Part shown: piece by piece, positions 15,301 through 23,356 of the stretch
How the letters are laid out: each line of letters starts with the position of its first letter
Position numbering within the stretch: position 1 is the stretch's first letter
Assembly (NCBI GenBank): GCA_900199595.1
Contig: FZRB01000030.1
Span: forward strand, 1-33,601
Direction: 5' to 3'
DNA length: 33,601 nt
Source of the DNA: Lachnospiraceae bacterium
GTDB taxonomy: Bacteria > Bacillota > Clostridia > Lachnospirales > Lachnospiraceae
Notes under the pieces: generated by a model
The model's database searches: none
What the model was told of the DNA's origin: nothing
The model's input: the letters and a program-made list of their open reading frames with translations, nothing else
Made by a program: the position numbers and the translations under genes

Positions 15301-18247
15301 ATACGGAGAACTGGATATAACTGAGAACTATATAAAATCATGTGCAGAAGGTAAACCTAATTTCTATTACGCAGTGGAAACAGCTACAGATGATTTACAT
15401 GAGATGGGAAGCCAGAAGGAGACAGCATTAAAAATAGTAAAAGGTGATGCTCCTGATTTTAAACTGACATCTCCTGATTATGTCAGAAAACTGAATCCTC
15501 TGAAGAAAAAGGTAAGGGCTGATATTGAATTATATAAGGTTGATGAAAATGGTGACCCTATATCTGAAGTTCAGTTTAAACTGACAGAGAAACAAACCGG
15601 ACAGAGTGTTATTCTTGTTACAGATGAGAATGGATATGTATCAACAGCATCCTCTTATGTTGCTCATTCTCAAAACACAAATGCAGGAACAGCAAAATCA
15701 GGTACATGGTTTGGAGATATGAAGGAACTGGATGAAAAATCAGGCGCTCTATTTACTGGAGAATATGTTATTAGAGAACTTAGATGCACAGCTAATAATG
15801 GAATGCAGTTGGAAAAAGAGCAGCAAATAACTATAACAGGAGAAGATGAAAATAAGATAATAAAGGTGTTTGATAAGAATACAGAAGAAACTGATGATAA
15901 GATATGGAATATAAATAATCCTGTCATAAGTACTACAGCTTCTGTTGTTGAAACAGATAGTAAGACACTTGCTCAGCAGGGGTGTGATGACACCATAGAT
16001 TATAAAAATCAAACCATAAAAGATGATATAAAATATCAGGGACTCCGATCGGCAACTGACTATACTCTTCTTGCAGAACTTATGGTTGTAGATAAAGATG
16101 GTAATGTTCGTCCTTACACTAAGGATGAAGAACCTCTTAGAATTACGAGTACATTTAAAACCCCTGAAAAAACGACCAGATCTGTCAACAATACAAGCGG
16201 GACACATACATTATATATTAAAGGAGTTGATCCTACAGGGCTGGAAGAAAGACAGGAAAAACTTGTTGTATTTGAATCACTATATTTGGGTACATACAAT
16301 TCAGTAGAAGAACTGGATAAAGCTATAGAAGAAAAAAGTATAAAGACAAGATATGATGAATACAGCGAAGAAGACGATATGGATTTCTTTCCTGTGGAAC
16401 ATAAGGATGAAAATGATGATTATCAGACAGTTCGTCCAGGAGATATACATACAAATGCCGGTGATGGTATAGATTCTGATAATGTTGCCTATCCCCGTGT
16501 TAGCAGTGTAATAAAGGATAAGGTTTATTATACAGGACTTGAAATAGGAAAAGAATATACTGTTAAGGGAATTCTCAGAATAAAAACAGACTCAGGAGAA
16601 GGTGAAGAATTAAAGGGAGCAGACGGACAGCCGGTTGTGGCAGAAAAATCATTTAAAGCAGAAGCTTCAGAAGGGTATGTAGAACTTGAATTTACATTTG
16701 ATGCATCAGTATTAAAAGGAAAAACAGTTGTTGCATTTGAAGAGCTTTTCTACAACGGGATTAAAATAGCGGTTCATGCAGATATAAATGATGAGGATGA
16801 AAGCATACATTTTCCTGAAGTGAAGACGACAAGCAGGAATACGATTCTTTCGCCGGATAAAACTGATGATTCTGCGAAAGAGGTAGAGGCCTCTGAAAAG
16901 GGCGGTTCAATAACGGATACAGTTTCATATAAGAATCTTATAGCAAATAAAACTTATATAATAAGAGGAACACTGATTAATAAGTCCACTGGAGAAATAC
17001 TTAAGGATGCAACCGGAAAAGAGATTAAAGGTGAGTGCACATTTAAAACACCGATAACAGGTGAAGTAAAGATTGATAAATCACCGGATGCAGTAGATTA
17101 TGAGCTTCCGGATGGAACAGTAATGGATCTTTCATCAGACCATGCAGATTATATGTGTAACGGTAGTGCAGATGTAATATTTGATGGTTATGATCTGAGC
17201 AATCTTGCCGGTGTTACAGGTGTGGTATATGAAGAAGTATATCTTGTGAAAAAAGGAAGGGAATATCTGGTAGGTGAGCATAAGGATCAGGAAGATATTG
17301 ATCAATTCATATATTTTGTGAAAATAAAAACTGAGGCAAATGATTCAGCTACCAATTCAAAAGTAGTTCCATATGAGGCAGAGACCGAAATAGAAGATAC
17401 AGTTTCATATAAGAATGTAATTCCAGGAAAGGAGTATACACTTACAGCTACGCTTCATGTTAAGAACGATGCAGGAAAAAAATATAAAAACGGAGATGTT
17501 CTTCTGGATAAAGATGGAAAGCCTGTAACTGCGACCTTCAGTTTTGTTCCGGATAAAAAGGATGGAACGGCTGTTGTTAAGATTCCGGTAAATACCGAAG
17601 GATTAAGTGGTATGGAACTCGTAGTCTTCGAGGAAATGAGGAATGAATATGGAGTTCAGGTTGCAGCTCATAATGATATAGAAGACAGTGCTCAGACAGT
17701 ACAGGTTCCGGGAGGGTATACATCAGCTGTAGAGAAGAAAAGCAAAAACAAGTCAGTTGAACCGGATGAAGATATAACTATAGTTGATACTATCGTCTAC
17801 ACAAATCTTGAACCCGGAGTAGAATATAAGGTTAAGGGTATATTGTATTCAAAAGAATCTGAAAAACCTGTAAAGATCGATAACAAATTAGTGACGAGCA
17901 CAGTAAGCTTTACGCCGAAAGAAAAGAATGGAAAAGTAGAGGTTCCATTTGATCTGAATACAAAAGAAATAGCAGGTATATCTGTGGTTGCATTTGAGGA
18001 TGTTACGATTAAGAATGAGAAGGATGAAGATGTTCTTGTTTTTTCGCATCGTGATATAAACAGTAAGGAACAGACGATAAAAGTTAATGAATCACCTGAA
18101 GAGAAAACTAAAAAGAAAAACACTCCTCAGTGGTTTTCTCCAAAGACAGGTGATGATGCAAAGATCGTTCCGATATTCCTTATTATGATAGGTTCTTTTA
18201 TTTCAATAGTGATCATATGGCGTAAAAGGAAAAAAACCATAAAATAA
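12335..18247 (+). CDS. Giant wall-anchored adhesin: subtilase-like domain + SpaA-like domains + VaFE repeats
   Basis: A 1970-aa surface protein. The signal peptide is residues 1-31. An acidic, Thr/Lys-rich linker follows (about 32-155). A subtilase (S8)-like domain spans about 265-450: Asp275 in LIDTG, His300 in NGHGSR, oxyanion Asn384 in SAGNNG, and Ser432 in ESTSDAAARF, where the usual GTSxAAP is altered (Gly to Ser, Pro to Ala). After another charged linker come several SpaA/Cna-B-like domains (about 666, 818, 942 and 1061), then five VaFE repeats centred on VVFESLY, VVAFEELF, VVYEEVY, VVFEEM and VVAFED (about 1310, 1464, 1630, 1762, 1883). The sortase signal SPKTGDD (about 1935), a membrane helix and RKRKK end it. 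It is the last gene of the Tad-linked operon. Confidence 0.85.
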   Translation: MKKTKRIMAVILSAVLIIQMASSYSLMSYADQETNDKREEPITDIIHENEETTERFTEYVTEETTENEIESGKYKETITEEIVQDGEVSTEQITEEDNSENAETDKSADSTEADLIQKDDTENNSDLKDVEKKEEEKSLSDKADKKTKKKSKADKKEIQPTFDKLYGDVSVDGIDFSSCELLVATKDVGVFTADTEVVSEYNGIYLTRYEDAEQTKSAYTYYFTRADFVEVNSVIRAAEDHGEADLSDINNGDDAISNITSAPASSWPGCVALIDTGAEGSNVVSSISIIGESVADDNGHGSRMLKAMTEANPDVKILSIKALDSNAVGTISDVYAAIEYAVRADVSVINLSMCSVATAESDVLNQAISDAVSKGIIVIASAGNNGRDAGFFVPAGISGVITIGACDANGNRLSTSNYGSAVDYYVVAESTSDAAARFSAYAIRYGLSEVSKNEKVFSAHSIEEKISTKGETDKKDDNKQTETDASETDEHQKDEIQQTEKTTQEENETADKDDKLKIEEKIYKHKACTRDMLNEIFLMASATPPEGSGFPHYISDVTVVIEQTSQSGKSFAGYMVSAEVPKTSRYYNKIKVGGVTCWCSVHDNREGGCADPGPGKHTISKVKFEYVSSSKGVATYTAVSNVDGQAHEYGYQKMELTIKLEQQNSYISIQKVLAGSPKSNAGNVYFDVYDNKNASGSPLGYMKTSSSSGVAHNVYTDKDISTLTHSTSDGLKGSLDLPPDTTVYLFEVGQGDSYSKAKNKAPSGSKYKTDAAHEAGQPNVTKYAIDLLPDDSKYIARYTVKTSSSKGGTEETLTNPIEEFVYIYKKDEYGNELNADYQIYGTTKEVNLSSNDRQTRIDKIKKASGSKLITTLSVKDGFGLADVSSYKRDHLDDDRYYYAVEVEGTVDSTHKVSLPFKAESRTYKPEKGDYGYAVNTDVEGHYYYKVGIYKYDDEGKNVQASFDIYSTPVSGATSGGTLIKSITTSGSTGYGELDITENYIKSCAEGKPNFYYAVETATDDLHEMGSQKETALKIVKGDAPDFKLTSPDYVRKLNPLKKKVRADIELYKVDENGDPISEVQFKLTEKQTGQSVILVTDENGYVSTASSYVAHSQNTNAGTAKSGTWFGDMKELDEKSGALFTGEYVIRELRCTANNGMQLEKEQQITITGEDENKIIKVFDKNTEETDDKIWNINNPVISTTASVVETDSKTLAQQGCDDTIDYKNQTIKDDIKYQGLRSATDYTLLAELMVVDKDGNVRPYTKDEEPLRITSTFKTPEKTTRSVNNTSGTHTLYIKGVDPTGLEERQEKLVVFESLYLGTYNSVEELDKAIEEKSIKTRYDEYSEEDDMDFFPVEHKDENDDYQTVRPGDIHTNAGDGIDSDNVAYPRVSSVIKDKVYYTGLEIGKEYTVKGILRIKTDSGEGEELKGADGQPVVAEKSFKAEASEGYVELEFTFDASVLKGKTVVAFEELFYNGIKIAVHADINDEDESIHFPEVKTTSRNTILSPDKTDDSAKEVEASEKGGSITDTVSYKNLIANKTYIIRGTLINKSTGEILKDATGKEIKGECTFKTPITGEVKIDKSPDAVDYELPDGTVMDLSSDHADYMCNGSADVIFDGYDLSNLAGVTGVVYEEVYLVKKGREYLVGEHKDQEDIDQFIYFVKIKTEANDSATNSKVVPYEAETEIEDTVSYKNVIPGKEYTLTATLHVKNDAGKKYKNGDVLLDKDGKPVTATFSFVPDKKDGTAVVKIPVNTEGLSGMELVVFEEMRNEYGVQVAAHNDIEDSAQTVQVPGGYTSAVEKKSKNKSVEPDEDITIVDTIVYTNLEPGVEYKVKGILYSKESEKPVKIDNKLVTSTVSFTPKEKNGKVEVPFDLNTKEIAGISVVAFEDVTIKNEKDEDVLVFSHRDINSKEQTIKVNESPEEKTKKKNTPQWFSPKTGDDAKIVPIFLIMIGSFISIVIIWRKRKKTIK

Positions 18248-18255
18248 TTCTGTTG

Positions 18256-18284
18256 ATCCACCGGTCCATTCAGGACTGGTGGAT
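18256..18284 (+). terminator. Hairpin after the large adhesin gene
   Basis: ATCCACCGGTCC (18256-18267) pairs with GGACTGGTGGAT (18273-18284), 12 bp with one G-U pair and a 5-nt loop, 8 bases after the stop codon. The run that follows, TAATATG, is only weakly T-rich, so termination may be partial. Confidence 0.65.
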
Positions 18285-18416
18285 TAATATGTAATTTAGG
18301 AAGATTTTTTTATAGTAATAGAAGTTACTTAATGGTATAATTTAACATGTTTCATATGGGGTAAAAAACATTTGAAAAATTAAACATTTTAATCATTATG
18401 AGGAGGTAGCAAAAAA

Positions 18417-19271
18417 ATGATTCAAGTTAACAATGTATTCAACAACGAGAACATGAAGGTGATAGCAAGCTCCGGCCCATACTTTGTATATGAGCATCAG
18501 GCAGATCTTTCAGTTACACCTTATACGGCAGAAAGTGCTTACTTCATGCATCAGATGAATGTAAGAAGGAGACAGCTTCTCATTCAGCTCAATAATTCAT
18601 CTGTAAAGATGCAGGCAGGTGCTATGCAGTGGATATCCGGAAATGTGCAGGTATCCTCAGGAGTTAAGGGCGTAGGCAATTTCCTTGGCAAGATGGTTAA
18701 GGGAGCTGTTACTGGTGAGTCTGCAGTAAAGCCTGAGTATAGTGGACAGGGTTTTGTTATGCTTGAGCCTACATACAAGCATCTTCTTATTGAAGACGTT
18801 GGTTCATGGGGATCAGGTATGGTTCTTGATGATGGTCTTTTCCTTGCCTGTGATACAACATTACAGGAAACTATTAATAAGAGATCAAATGTATCCTCTG
18901 CTTTACTTGGTGGAGAAGGACTTTTCAATCTTTGTCTTACAGGTCAGGGCTATGCAGTTCTTGAAAGCCCGGTTCCAAGAAGCGAGCTGTTCGAATTCGT
19001 TCTTCAGGATGATGTTCTTAAGATAGATGGAAATATGGCTATAGCATGGTCAAGCTCACTTCAGTTCACAGTTGAGACTGTAACCGGAAATGCAATCGGT
19101 TCAGCTGCAACTGGTGAAGGCTTTGTTAATGTATATCGTGGTACAGGTAAGGTTCTTATGGCTCCTACAGATGGTGCTCCATCTATGTCTACTGTTAACG
19201 GACCGGAACCTACTACAACATCTTCACAGGGTATTGCCGGAAGTGTAGTTAGCAGCCTGTTTAACGCATAA
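18417..19271 (+). CDS. AIM24 family protein
   Basis: A 284-aa protein of the AIM24/TIGR00266 beta-sheet family: repeats of short beta segments with glycine-rich turns, e.g. MQAGAMQWISGNVQ, EYSGQGFVMLEPT and LTGQGYAVLES, and the family's central GSWGSGMVLDDG stretch. Bacterial members have no firmly established activity; they are cytosolic and often assigned to stress or membrane-related functions by context. AGGAGGT lies about 9 bases before the ATG. A TATAAT at 18336-18341 is a plausible -10 box, with no clear -35. Single gene with its own terminator. Confidence 0.85.
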   Translation: MIQVNNVFNNENMKVIASSGPYFVYEHQADLSVTPYTAESAYFMHQMNVRRRQLLIQLNNSSVKMQAGAMQWISGNVQVSSGVKGVGNFLGKMVKGAVTGESAVKPEYSGQGFVMLEPTYKHLLIEDVGSWGSGMVLDDGLFLACDTTLQETINKRSNVSSALLGGEGLFNLCLTGQGYAVLESPVPRSELFEFVLQDDVLKIDGNMAIAWSSSLQFTVETVTGNAIGSAATGEGFVNVYRGTGKVLMAPTDGAPSMSTVNGPEPTTTSSQGIAGSVVSSLFNA

Positions 19272-19310
19272 TAGCTTATTTAGTTAATACATTTTTTGAT
19301 TAATATATAT

Positions 19311-19361
19311 AACCTCCTGTCTTGGTTCTGATTAAGAATCTTTATAGACAGGAGGTTTTAT
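19311..19361 (+). terminator. Terminator after the AIM24 gene
   Basis: A perfect 12-bp stem, AACCTCCTGTCT (19311-19322) and AGACAGGAGGTT (19346-19357), 23-nt loop, then TTTAT. On the reverse strand it could end nothing, as no gene points that way. Confidence 0.7.
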
Positions 19362-19517
19362 CAATTTTGTCACTTGTTCGATTAGAAACAACCTTGAGCT
19401 TGTTTGGGTTGAATACGCTATGATATATTGATAATTAGTGCTGGAGTTATTGGTCAGATTAATTAGAAACTGATGCACCAGAGAAGTGTTTAATGAGGTA
19501 TATATAGGGGGATTGAA

Positions 19518-20042
19518 ATGTATATAGAAACAGAAAGATTAATAATAAGATCAATTGAGCTGGGAGATGAGAAAATATTTGCGGAAATGGCGAAGGATGG
19601 AAGTCTTACAGAAATAGGCTTTGATGAGTCATTTTCCGACTGGGCCGGTGGATGGATAAATGAAGCACTTGAACTTACCCAAAAGGACGATCCAAGGGCA
19701 GATTATATTCCCTGTACCATAGTGCTTAAATCCACAGGTGAAGTTATAGGAAATGTCGGTAATACCTATTATGAAGATACTGATAAGATCGGGATTTGCT
19801 ATTTTGTCGGAGCGGCTTACAGAAGAAAAGGATATGTGAGTGAAGCGGTGATGGCTTATGTTCCTTATTTCTTTGAACGCTATAATGAAGACGAAATAAT
19901 CGCAACCATAAAAGATGTTAATGAACCTTCCTGGAAGACGGCAGAAAAAACAGGATTTAAACTGCTGGAGATCAAGATGTATAAAGACATTGATGACGAG
20001 AAGGAAGAATTATATAGATTCTATGCTGCAAACCGCGGATAG
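19518..20042 (+). CDS. GNAT acetyltransferase, RimJ/RimL type
   Basis: A 174-aa protein starting MYIETERLIIRSIELGDEK, the standard opening of ribosomal-protein-type N-acetyltransferases. The acetyl-CoA loop region reads YFVGAAYRRKGYVSEAV (about 95-111), matching the Q/RxxGxG/A-type motif loosely, and NEPSWKTAEKTGFKLLE is the typical C-terminal motif B. Substrate is unknown. GGGGGATTGAA precedes the ATG. First of three acetyltransferase genes in a row, spaced 26 bases apart from the second. Confidence 0.85.
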   Translation: MYIETERLIIRSIELGDEKIFAEMAKDGSLTEIGFDESFSDWAGGWINEALELTQKDDPRADYIPCTIVLKSTGEVIGNVGNTYYEDTDKIGICYFVGAAYRRKGYVSEAVMAYVPYFFERYNEDEIIATIKDVNEPSWKTAEKTGFKLLEIKMYKDIDDEKEELYRFYAANRG

Positions 20043-20068
20043 TATGAATCTTAGAGAGGTGCAGAACG

Positions 20069-20497
20069 ATGGTAATAAGACTTGTAAATGATAATGATAT
20101 AAGCGGCCTTGCAAAGGCTATGTCGCGAGCCTATTCTGAAGAACCGTGGAATGAGAAATGGACACCTGAAACTTCACAGAGAAGGGTGCGTTCGATTATG
20201 GGAAATTTTGAAGCCATGGGTCTTGCTGCAGAGGAGGCTGGAGAAATAATAGGTGGACTTCTTGGTTTTATTGATCCATATGCTGATGAAGACTTTTTCT
20301 TTGTGGCAGAGCTTTTTATAGTGCCGGAGAGAAAAAAACAGGGAATAGGAAGAATGCTGTTGAAAGAATTGGAAACTAAGCTGAAAGAGAAAAATATACC
20401 TGTTGTACAGCTGATATCTATTGAGGAAAATCAAGTATTCTATAATAAATGTGGACTCAACAAAGATGCATGTGGTGTAATGGCTAAAAGACTATAA
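20069..20497 (+). CDS. GNAT acetyltransferase
   Basis: A 142-aa single-domain GNAT protein. Motif A is clear: VAELFIVPERKKQGIGRMLL (about 89-108), with the acetyl-CoA pyrophosphate-binding RxxGIG loop. The C-terminal FYNKCGL is the usual motif B. The sequence SRAYSEEPWNEKWT near residue 19 is like that of small-molecule (for example aminoglycoside-type) acetyltransferases, but the substrate cannot be read from the sequence. GAGAGGTG precedes the ATG. Confidence 0.85.
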   Translation: MVIRLVNDNDISGLAKAMSRAYSEEPWNEKWTPETSQRRVRSIMGNFEAMGLAAEEAGEIIGGLLGFIDPYADEDFFFVAELFIVPERKKQGIGRMLLKELETKLKEKNIPVVQLISIEENQVFYNKCGLNKDACGVMAKRL

Positions 20498-20523
20498 AAT
20501 GATAATTAATGGAGAATAAAAAG

Positions 20524-20976
20524 ATGAATAAATATGAATATGTAATATTAAGAAATAAACCGGAACTTAAGGACACAGCTGCTGATTGGTTTCACAACAA
20601 ATGGGGAGTACCAACAGAGGCTTATCTGGAATGTATGAATGATTATTTAGATGGAAGAACTGAGTATGGCTGGTATCTATGTTTAGATGGCGATAAAATA
20701 GTCGGAGGTCTGGGAGTTATAGAAAATGACTTCCATGACAGAAAGGATCTGAGTCCAAATGTTTGCGCGGTATATACAGAAGAAGACTATCGTTGTCAGG
20801 GAATAGCTGGAAAACTCCTTAATCTCGTAGTTGATGATATGAAGTCAAAAGGTATTACTCCGCTGTATCTGGTAACTGATCATGAGAACTTTTATGAACG
20901 TTATGGCTGGGAGTTTTACTGCATGGCTCAAGGAGATGATGAACCGGAAATGACAAGACTCTATATACATAAATAA
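20524..20976 (+). CDS. GNAT acetyltransferase
   Basis: A 150-aa GNAT protein. Motif A is VCAVYTEEDYRCQGIAGKLL (about 84-103), with RCQGIAG as the cofactor loop; DHENFYERYGWEF is motif B. The start at 20524 is preferred over an in-frame ATG at 20509 because the sequence ATGGAG of the latter supplies the ribosome binding site GGAG, 9 bases before 20524. Third of three adjacent acetyltransferases; the next 650 bases hold no intact gene. Confidence 0.83.
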   Translation: MNKYEYVILRNKPELKDTAADWFHNKWGVPTEAYLECMNDYLDGRTEYGWYLCLDGDKIVGGLGVIENDFHDRKDLSPNVCAVYTEEDYRCQGIAGKLLNLVVDDMKSKGITPLYLVTDHENFYERYGWEFYCMAQGDDEPEMTRLYIHK

Positions 20977-21113
20977 GATTGTTCTAAATACATAAGAAAC
21001 CCCAACTATTGAAAAGTATTCAATAAAGGAAGTATAATCAAATTATCAAAACATAAATGAACATAACATACAAAGAAAAAAATCAAATGAGGATTTTGCT
21101 ATGGGACCTTTTG

Positions 21114-21152
21114 GCAGAAACTGGCTTCAGCTGGTTTCTGCCCCTTTCTTAT
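21114..21152 (+). terminator. Hairpin with weak T-tract after the acetyltransferase cluster
   Basis: GGCAGAAAC (21114-21122) pairs with GTTTCTGCC (21135-21143), with an inner GC/GC pair, followed by CCTTTCTTAT. It is either a terminator for the acetyltransferase transcript or a leader hairpin for the broken small gene just downstream, whose AAGGAG lies at 21154-21159. Confidence 0.55.
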
Positions 21153-21169
21153 AAGGAGATGATAATAAA

Positions 21170-21382
21170 TGATTATAAACAACTATCATACCAAAATAAA
21201 GGAACTTATAGTAAGAGGGCATTTGATTGGTAGAGGTAGACCGTAGAAGACTTGTATTCTCAGTAAATGTATATGATGAAGTTGTAGCAAGTATGATCAT
21301 CTATAACAAGATGATGATTTATGTAGAGGCAAATGCTTTTAATACAGGAATCGATTCTGATAAGAATCAGTGCTCCGAATAA
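21170..21382 (+). pseudogene. Small gene of unknown function, frameshifted
   Basis: An ATG at 21170 with AAGGAG ten bases upstream opens a frame of 25 codons (MIINNYHTKIKELIVRGHLI...) that stops at 21245-21247. The adjacent +1 frame continues with protein-like sequence, VDRRRLVFSVNVYDEVVASM and IIYNKMMIYVEANAFNTG, to a TAA at 21380-21382. The two pieces together give a ~70-aa protein with a single frameshift near 21230. I do not recognise the family. It lies alone in a 656-bp gap, between the acetyltransferases and the cardiolipin synthase. Confidence 0.45.
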
Positions 21383-21409
21383 AACTAGGATGTGATTGGA
21401 ATGCAAATC

Positions 21410-21463
21410 GCATTCGCGTAACTGTAATCGTTAGGTCTTAGAAGATGCAGTTGTCGTGAATGC
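21410..21463 (+). other. Long RNA hairpin in the gap before cls
   Basis: GCATTCGCG-TAACTG (21410-21424) pairs with CAGTTG-T-CGTGAATGC (21448-21463): 15 bp with two G-U pairs and one bulged T. GTATTTTGCTTTAT follows, so it could be a terminator-like or small structured RNA. The rest of the gap (21464-21571) shows nothing I can support. Confidence 0.4.
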
Positions 21464-21571
21464 GTATTTTGCTTTATAGGTAGATAGTTACCTTTGTCCA
21501 CACGCGCCACTTTTTAATGATCTATATGAGAAAAAATGTGCAAAATATATAGATTATGATATTATGATGTG

Positions 21572-21596
21572 GGTGTCGAAAGTGACTTTTGACACC
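21572..21596. promoter_or_regulatory. 25-bp palindrome upstream of cls
   Basis: GGTGTCGAAAGT (21572-21583) and ACTTTTGACACC (21585-21596) mirror each other around a central G with one mismatch. It lies 37 bases before the cls start. A size and symmetry like this suit a dimeric repressor's operator; GGTGTCAAAAGT also resembles insertion-sequence end sequences, so a relic is possible. Confidence 0.45.
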
Positions 21597-21632
21597 ATAT
21601 GATATGCAGATTACTAAGAATGGATAAAGGGG

Positions 21633-23195
21633 GTGGAGCATATCAAAAAAATAATAGGACGTATATTAGTTGTTTTGCCACCGGTTGCTCTGCAGATGGC
21701 GTGGTATGTTTTGATTTTTAGTGTCGCAGACAGATGGTTCAATGGTCATTTGTGGGATATTATATCAGCTGTTTTTACGGTACTTTCAGTTGCCTTTATT
21801 TTATATCTTGTAAATAAAAGGGAGGAATCAACATATAAGCTTCTCTGGGTAATCATTATATTAACATTTCCTGTTCTTGGGGCAATTCTTTTTTTAGCAC
21901 TTGGTAATAAGAAAACGGGTAAAAACCTTAAGAAAAAACTTAAAGAGTCATCTAAGAATCTGCTCAAAGATAATTCTCGGGTGGATAAAGCCTTGTCGCA
22001 ACATGAAGCTGCTATAAATACAATCAAGGAATCTGACCTACGTATATCGCAGACATTAGATTATTTATCGCATGCTACAGGATTTCCGATGCATATAAAT
22101 GGAACTTCCAAGTATTATCCTCTTGGAGAGGATGTATTTAAGGATATGATAGATGATTTGGAAAAGGCAGAGAAGTATGTCTATATTGAATACTTTATTA
22201 TTCAAACAGGAAAATTCTGGAATACACTTACTGAAATCCTGGAGCGAAAGGCAGCAAAAGGGGTTGATGTAAGGGTTATTTATGATGATCTGGGGAGCAT
22301 AGCTACTTATTCTCTCAAGGATGTAAAAAATCTTAATGAAAAAGGAATAAAATGTGTTGCATTTAATCCTTTCTTCTTAATACGCTCCCAGCTTAACAAT
22401 AGAGATCATAGAAAAATAATGGTTATAGATGGCAAGGTTGCTTATAGTGGTGGAATAAATCTTGCTGATGAATATATAAATGAAAAAGAGATGTACGGTC
22501 ACTGGAAGGATATAGCCTTTCGTATTACGGGCCCCGCTGTACAAAGTTATACTTACATGTTTGCAGAGTTCTGGGAAGCGTTTTCAAAATATAAGATTCC
22601 GATAGAACTCTTGGAAAAGTCTTCTTATGAGAAAGTGAAGGATGATAGTAATGGTTATATACTGCCATACTATGATTCTCCTATGAGAAATGAGGCTGTG
22701 AGCAATTCTCTTTTTACAGAAATGCTTTCCATTGCAACAGATTATATATGGTTTTATACACCATATCTTATTTTGGGAGATACATTGATAGATGCTTTTG
22801 TCAGGGCAGCAGAAAGAGGCGTGGATGTAAAGATAATCATGCCAGGTATACCGGATAAAAAACTGGTTTATCGTATAGGAAGAAGTTACTATGAGGAATT
22901 GCTTTCTGCAGGTGTTAAGATATATGAATATACACCGGGGTTTATTCATGCAAAAGCAGTAGTTATGGATGATAAGGTGGCTGGAATTGGTACAGTTAAC
23001 CTGGACTATAGAAGTCTTTTCCTGCACTTTGAATGCTACTCGATTTTTTATAAAGCGGATATAGTAGATGAGCTTAAGAAAGATTATCAGACCACTCTTT
23101 TAAAGAGTAGAGAGAGAACTCTGGATGATGCTAAGCGTAGTGGATTTGGTAGAGTTCTTGACAGTGTACTGAGACTTGCGGCACCGTTATTATAA
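21633..23195 (+). CDS. cls: Cardiolipin synthase
   Basis: A 520-aa membrane enzyme that joins two phosphatidylglycerols into cardiolipin and glycerol. Two N-terminal membrane helices (about residues 10-30 and 40-62, with a third hydrophobic stretch at 70-90) precede two phospholipase D modules: His259-x-Lys-x4-Asp (HRKIMVID, then SGGINLADEY) and His439-x-Lys-x4-Asp (HAKAVVMDD, then GTVNLDYRS). The length is that of ordinary bacterial Cls (~480-520). The GTG at 21633 sits right after AAAGGGG, so the binding site is very close; no better in-frame start exists nearby. Single gene, possibly under the palindrome upstream. Confidence 0.92.
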   Translation: MEHIKKIIGRILVVLPPVALQMAWYVLIFSVADRWFNGHLWDIISAVFTVLSVAFILYLVNKREESTYKLLWVIIILTFPVLGAILFLALGNKKTGKNLKKKLKESSKNLLKDNSRVDKALSQHEAAINTIKESDLRISQTLDYLSHATGFPMHINGTSKYYPLGEDVFKDMIDDLEKAEKYVYIEYFIIQTGKFWNTLTEILERKAAKGVDVRVIYDDLGSIATYSLKDVKNLNEKGIKCVAFNPFFLIRSQLNNRDHRKIMVIDGKVAYSGGINLADEYINEKEMYGHWKDIAFRITGPAVQSYTYMFAEFWEAFSKYKIPIELLEKSSYEKVKDDSNGYILPYYDSPMRNEAVSNSLFTEMLSIATDYIWFYTPYLILGDTLIDAFVRAAERGVDVKIIMPGIPDKKLVYRIGRSYYEELLSAGVKIYEYTPGFIHAKAVVMDDKVAGIGTVNLDYRSLFLHFECYSIFYKADIVDELKKDYQTTLLKSRERTLDDAKRSGFGRVLDSVLRLAAPLL

Positions 23196-23253
23196 CCGCA
23201 ATAATCCTTGTAATTATGCAAATAAATGCATTCTATATTATCGAATGGGATAT

Positions 23254-23262
23254 GGTATACTA
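23254..23262 (+). promoter_or_regulatory. Extended -10 promoter for the lipoprotein gene
   Basis: TG-G-TATACT at 23254-23262 is an extended -10 element, 95 bases before the lipoprotein ATG. No good -35 is visible, as is common for extended -10 promoters. Confidence 0.4.
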
Positions 23263-23356
23263 AAACGCATAATAAAAGGAAAACACGCGCGCCTACTAAA
23301 CTTTGAAAAAACGTCAAAGTAAGACTATTAGGTTGCTGCTATGGAAGGGAAATCCT

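Noticed and set aside
15749-16207. A 152-codon reverse-strand frame inside the adhesin gene
   Set aside because: It is a shadow of the VaFE coding frame: no binding site, Ile/Tyr/Phe-biased composition, and the forward gene is clearly real.
19518-20976. The three acetyltransferase genes as an antibiotic-resistance island
   Set aside because: The motifs only show the GNAT fold; none matches a known resistance enzyme clearly, and no mobile element borders them.
22584-23027. A 147-codon reverse-strand frame inside cls
   Set aside because: It is antisense to the second phospholipase D module and has no family features.
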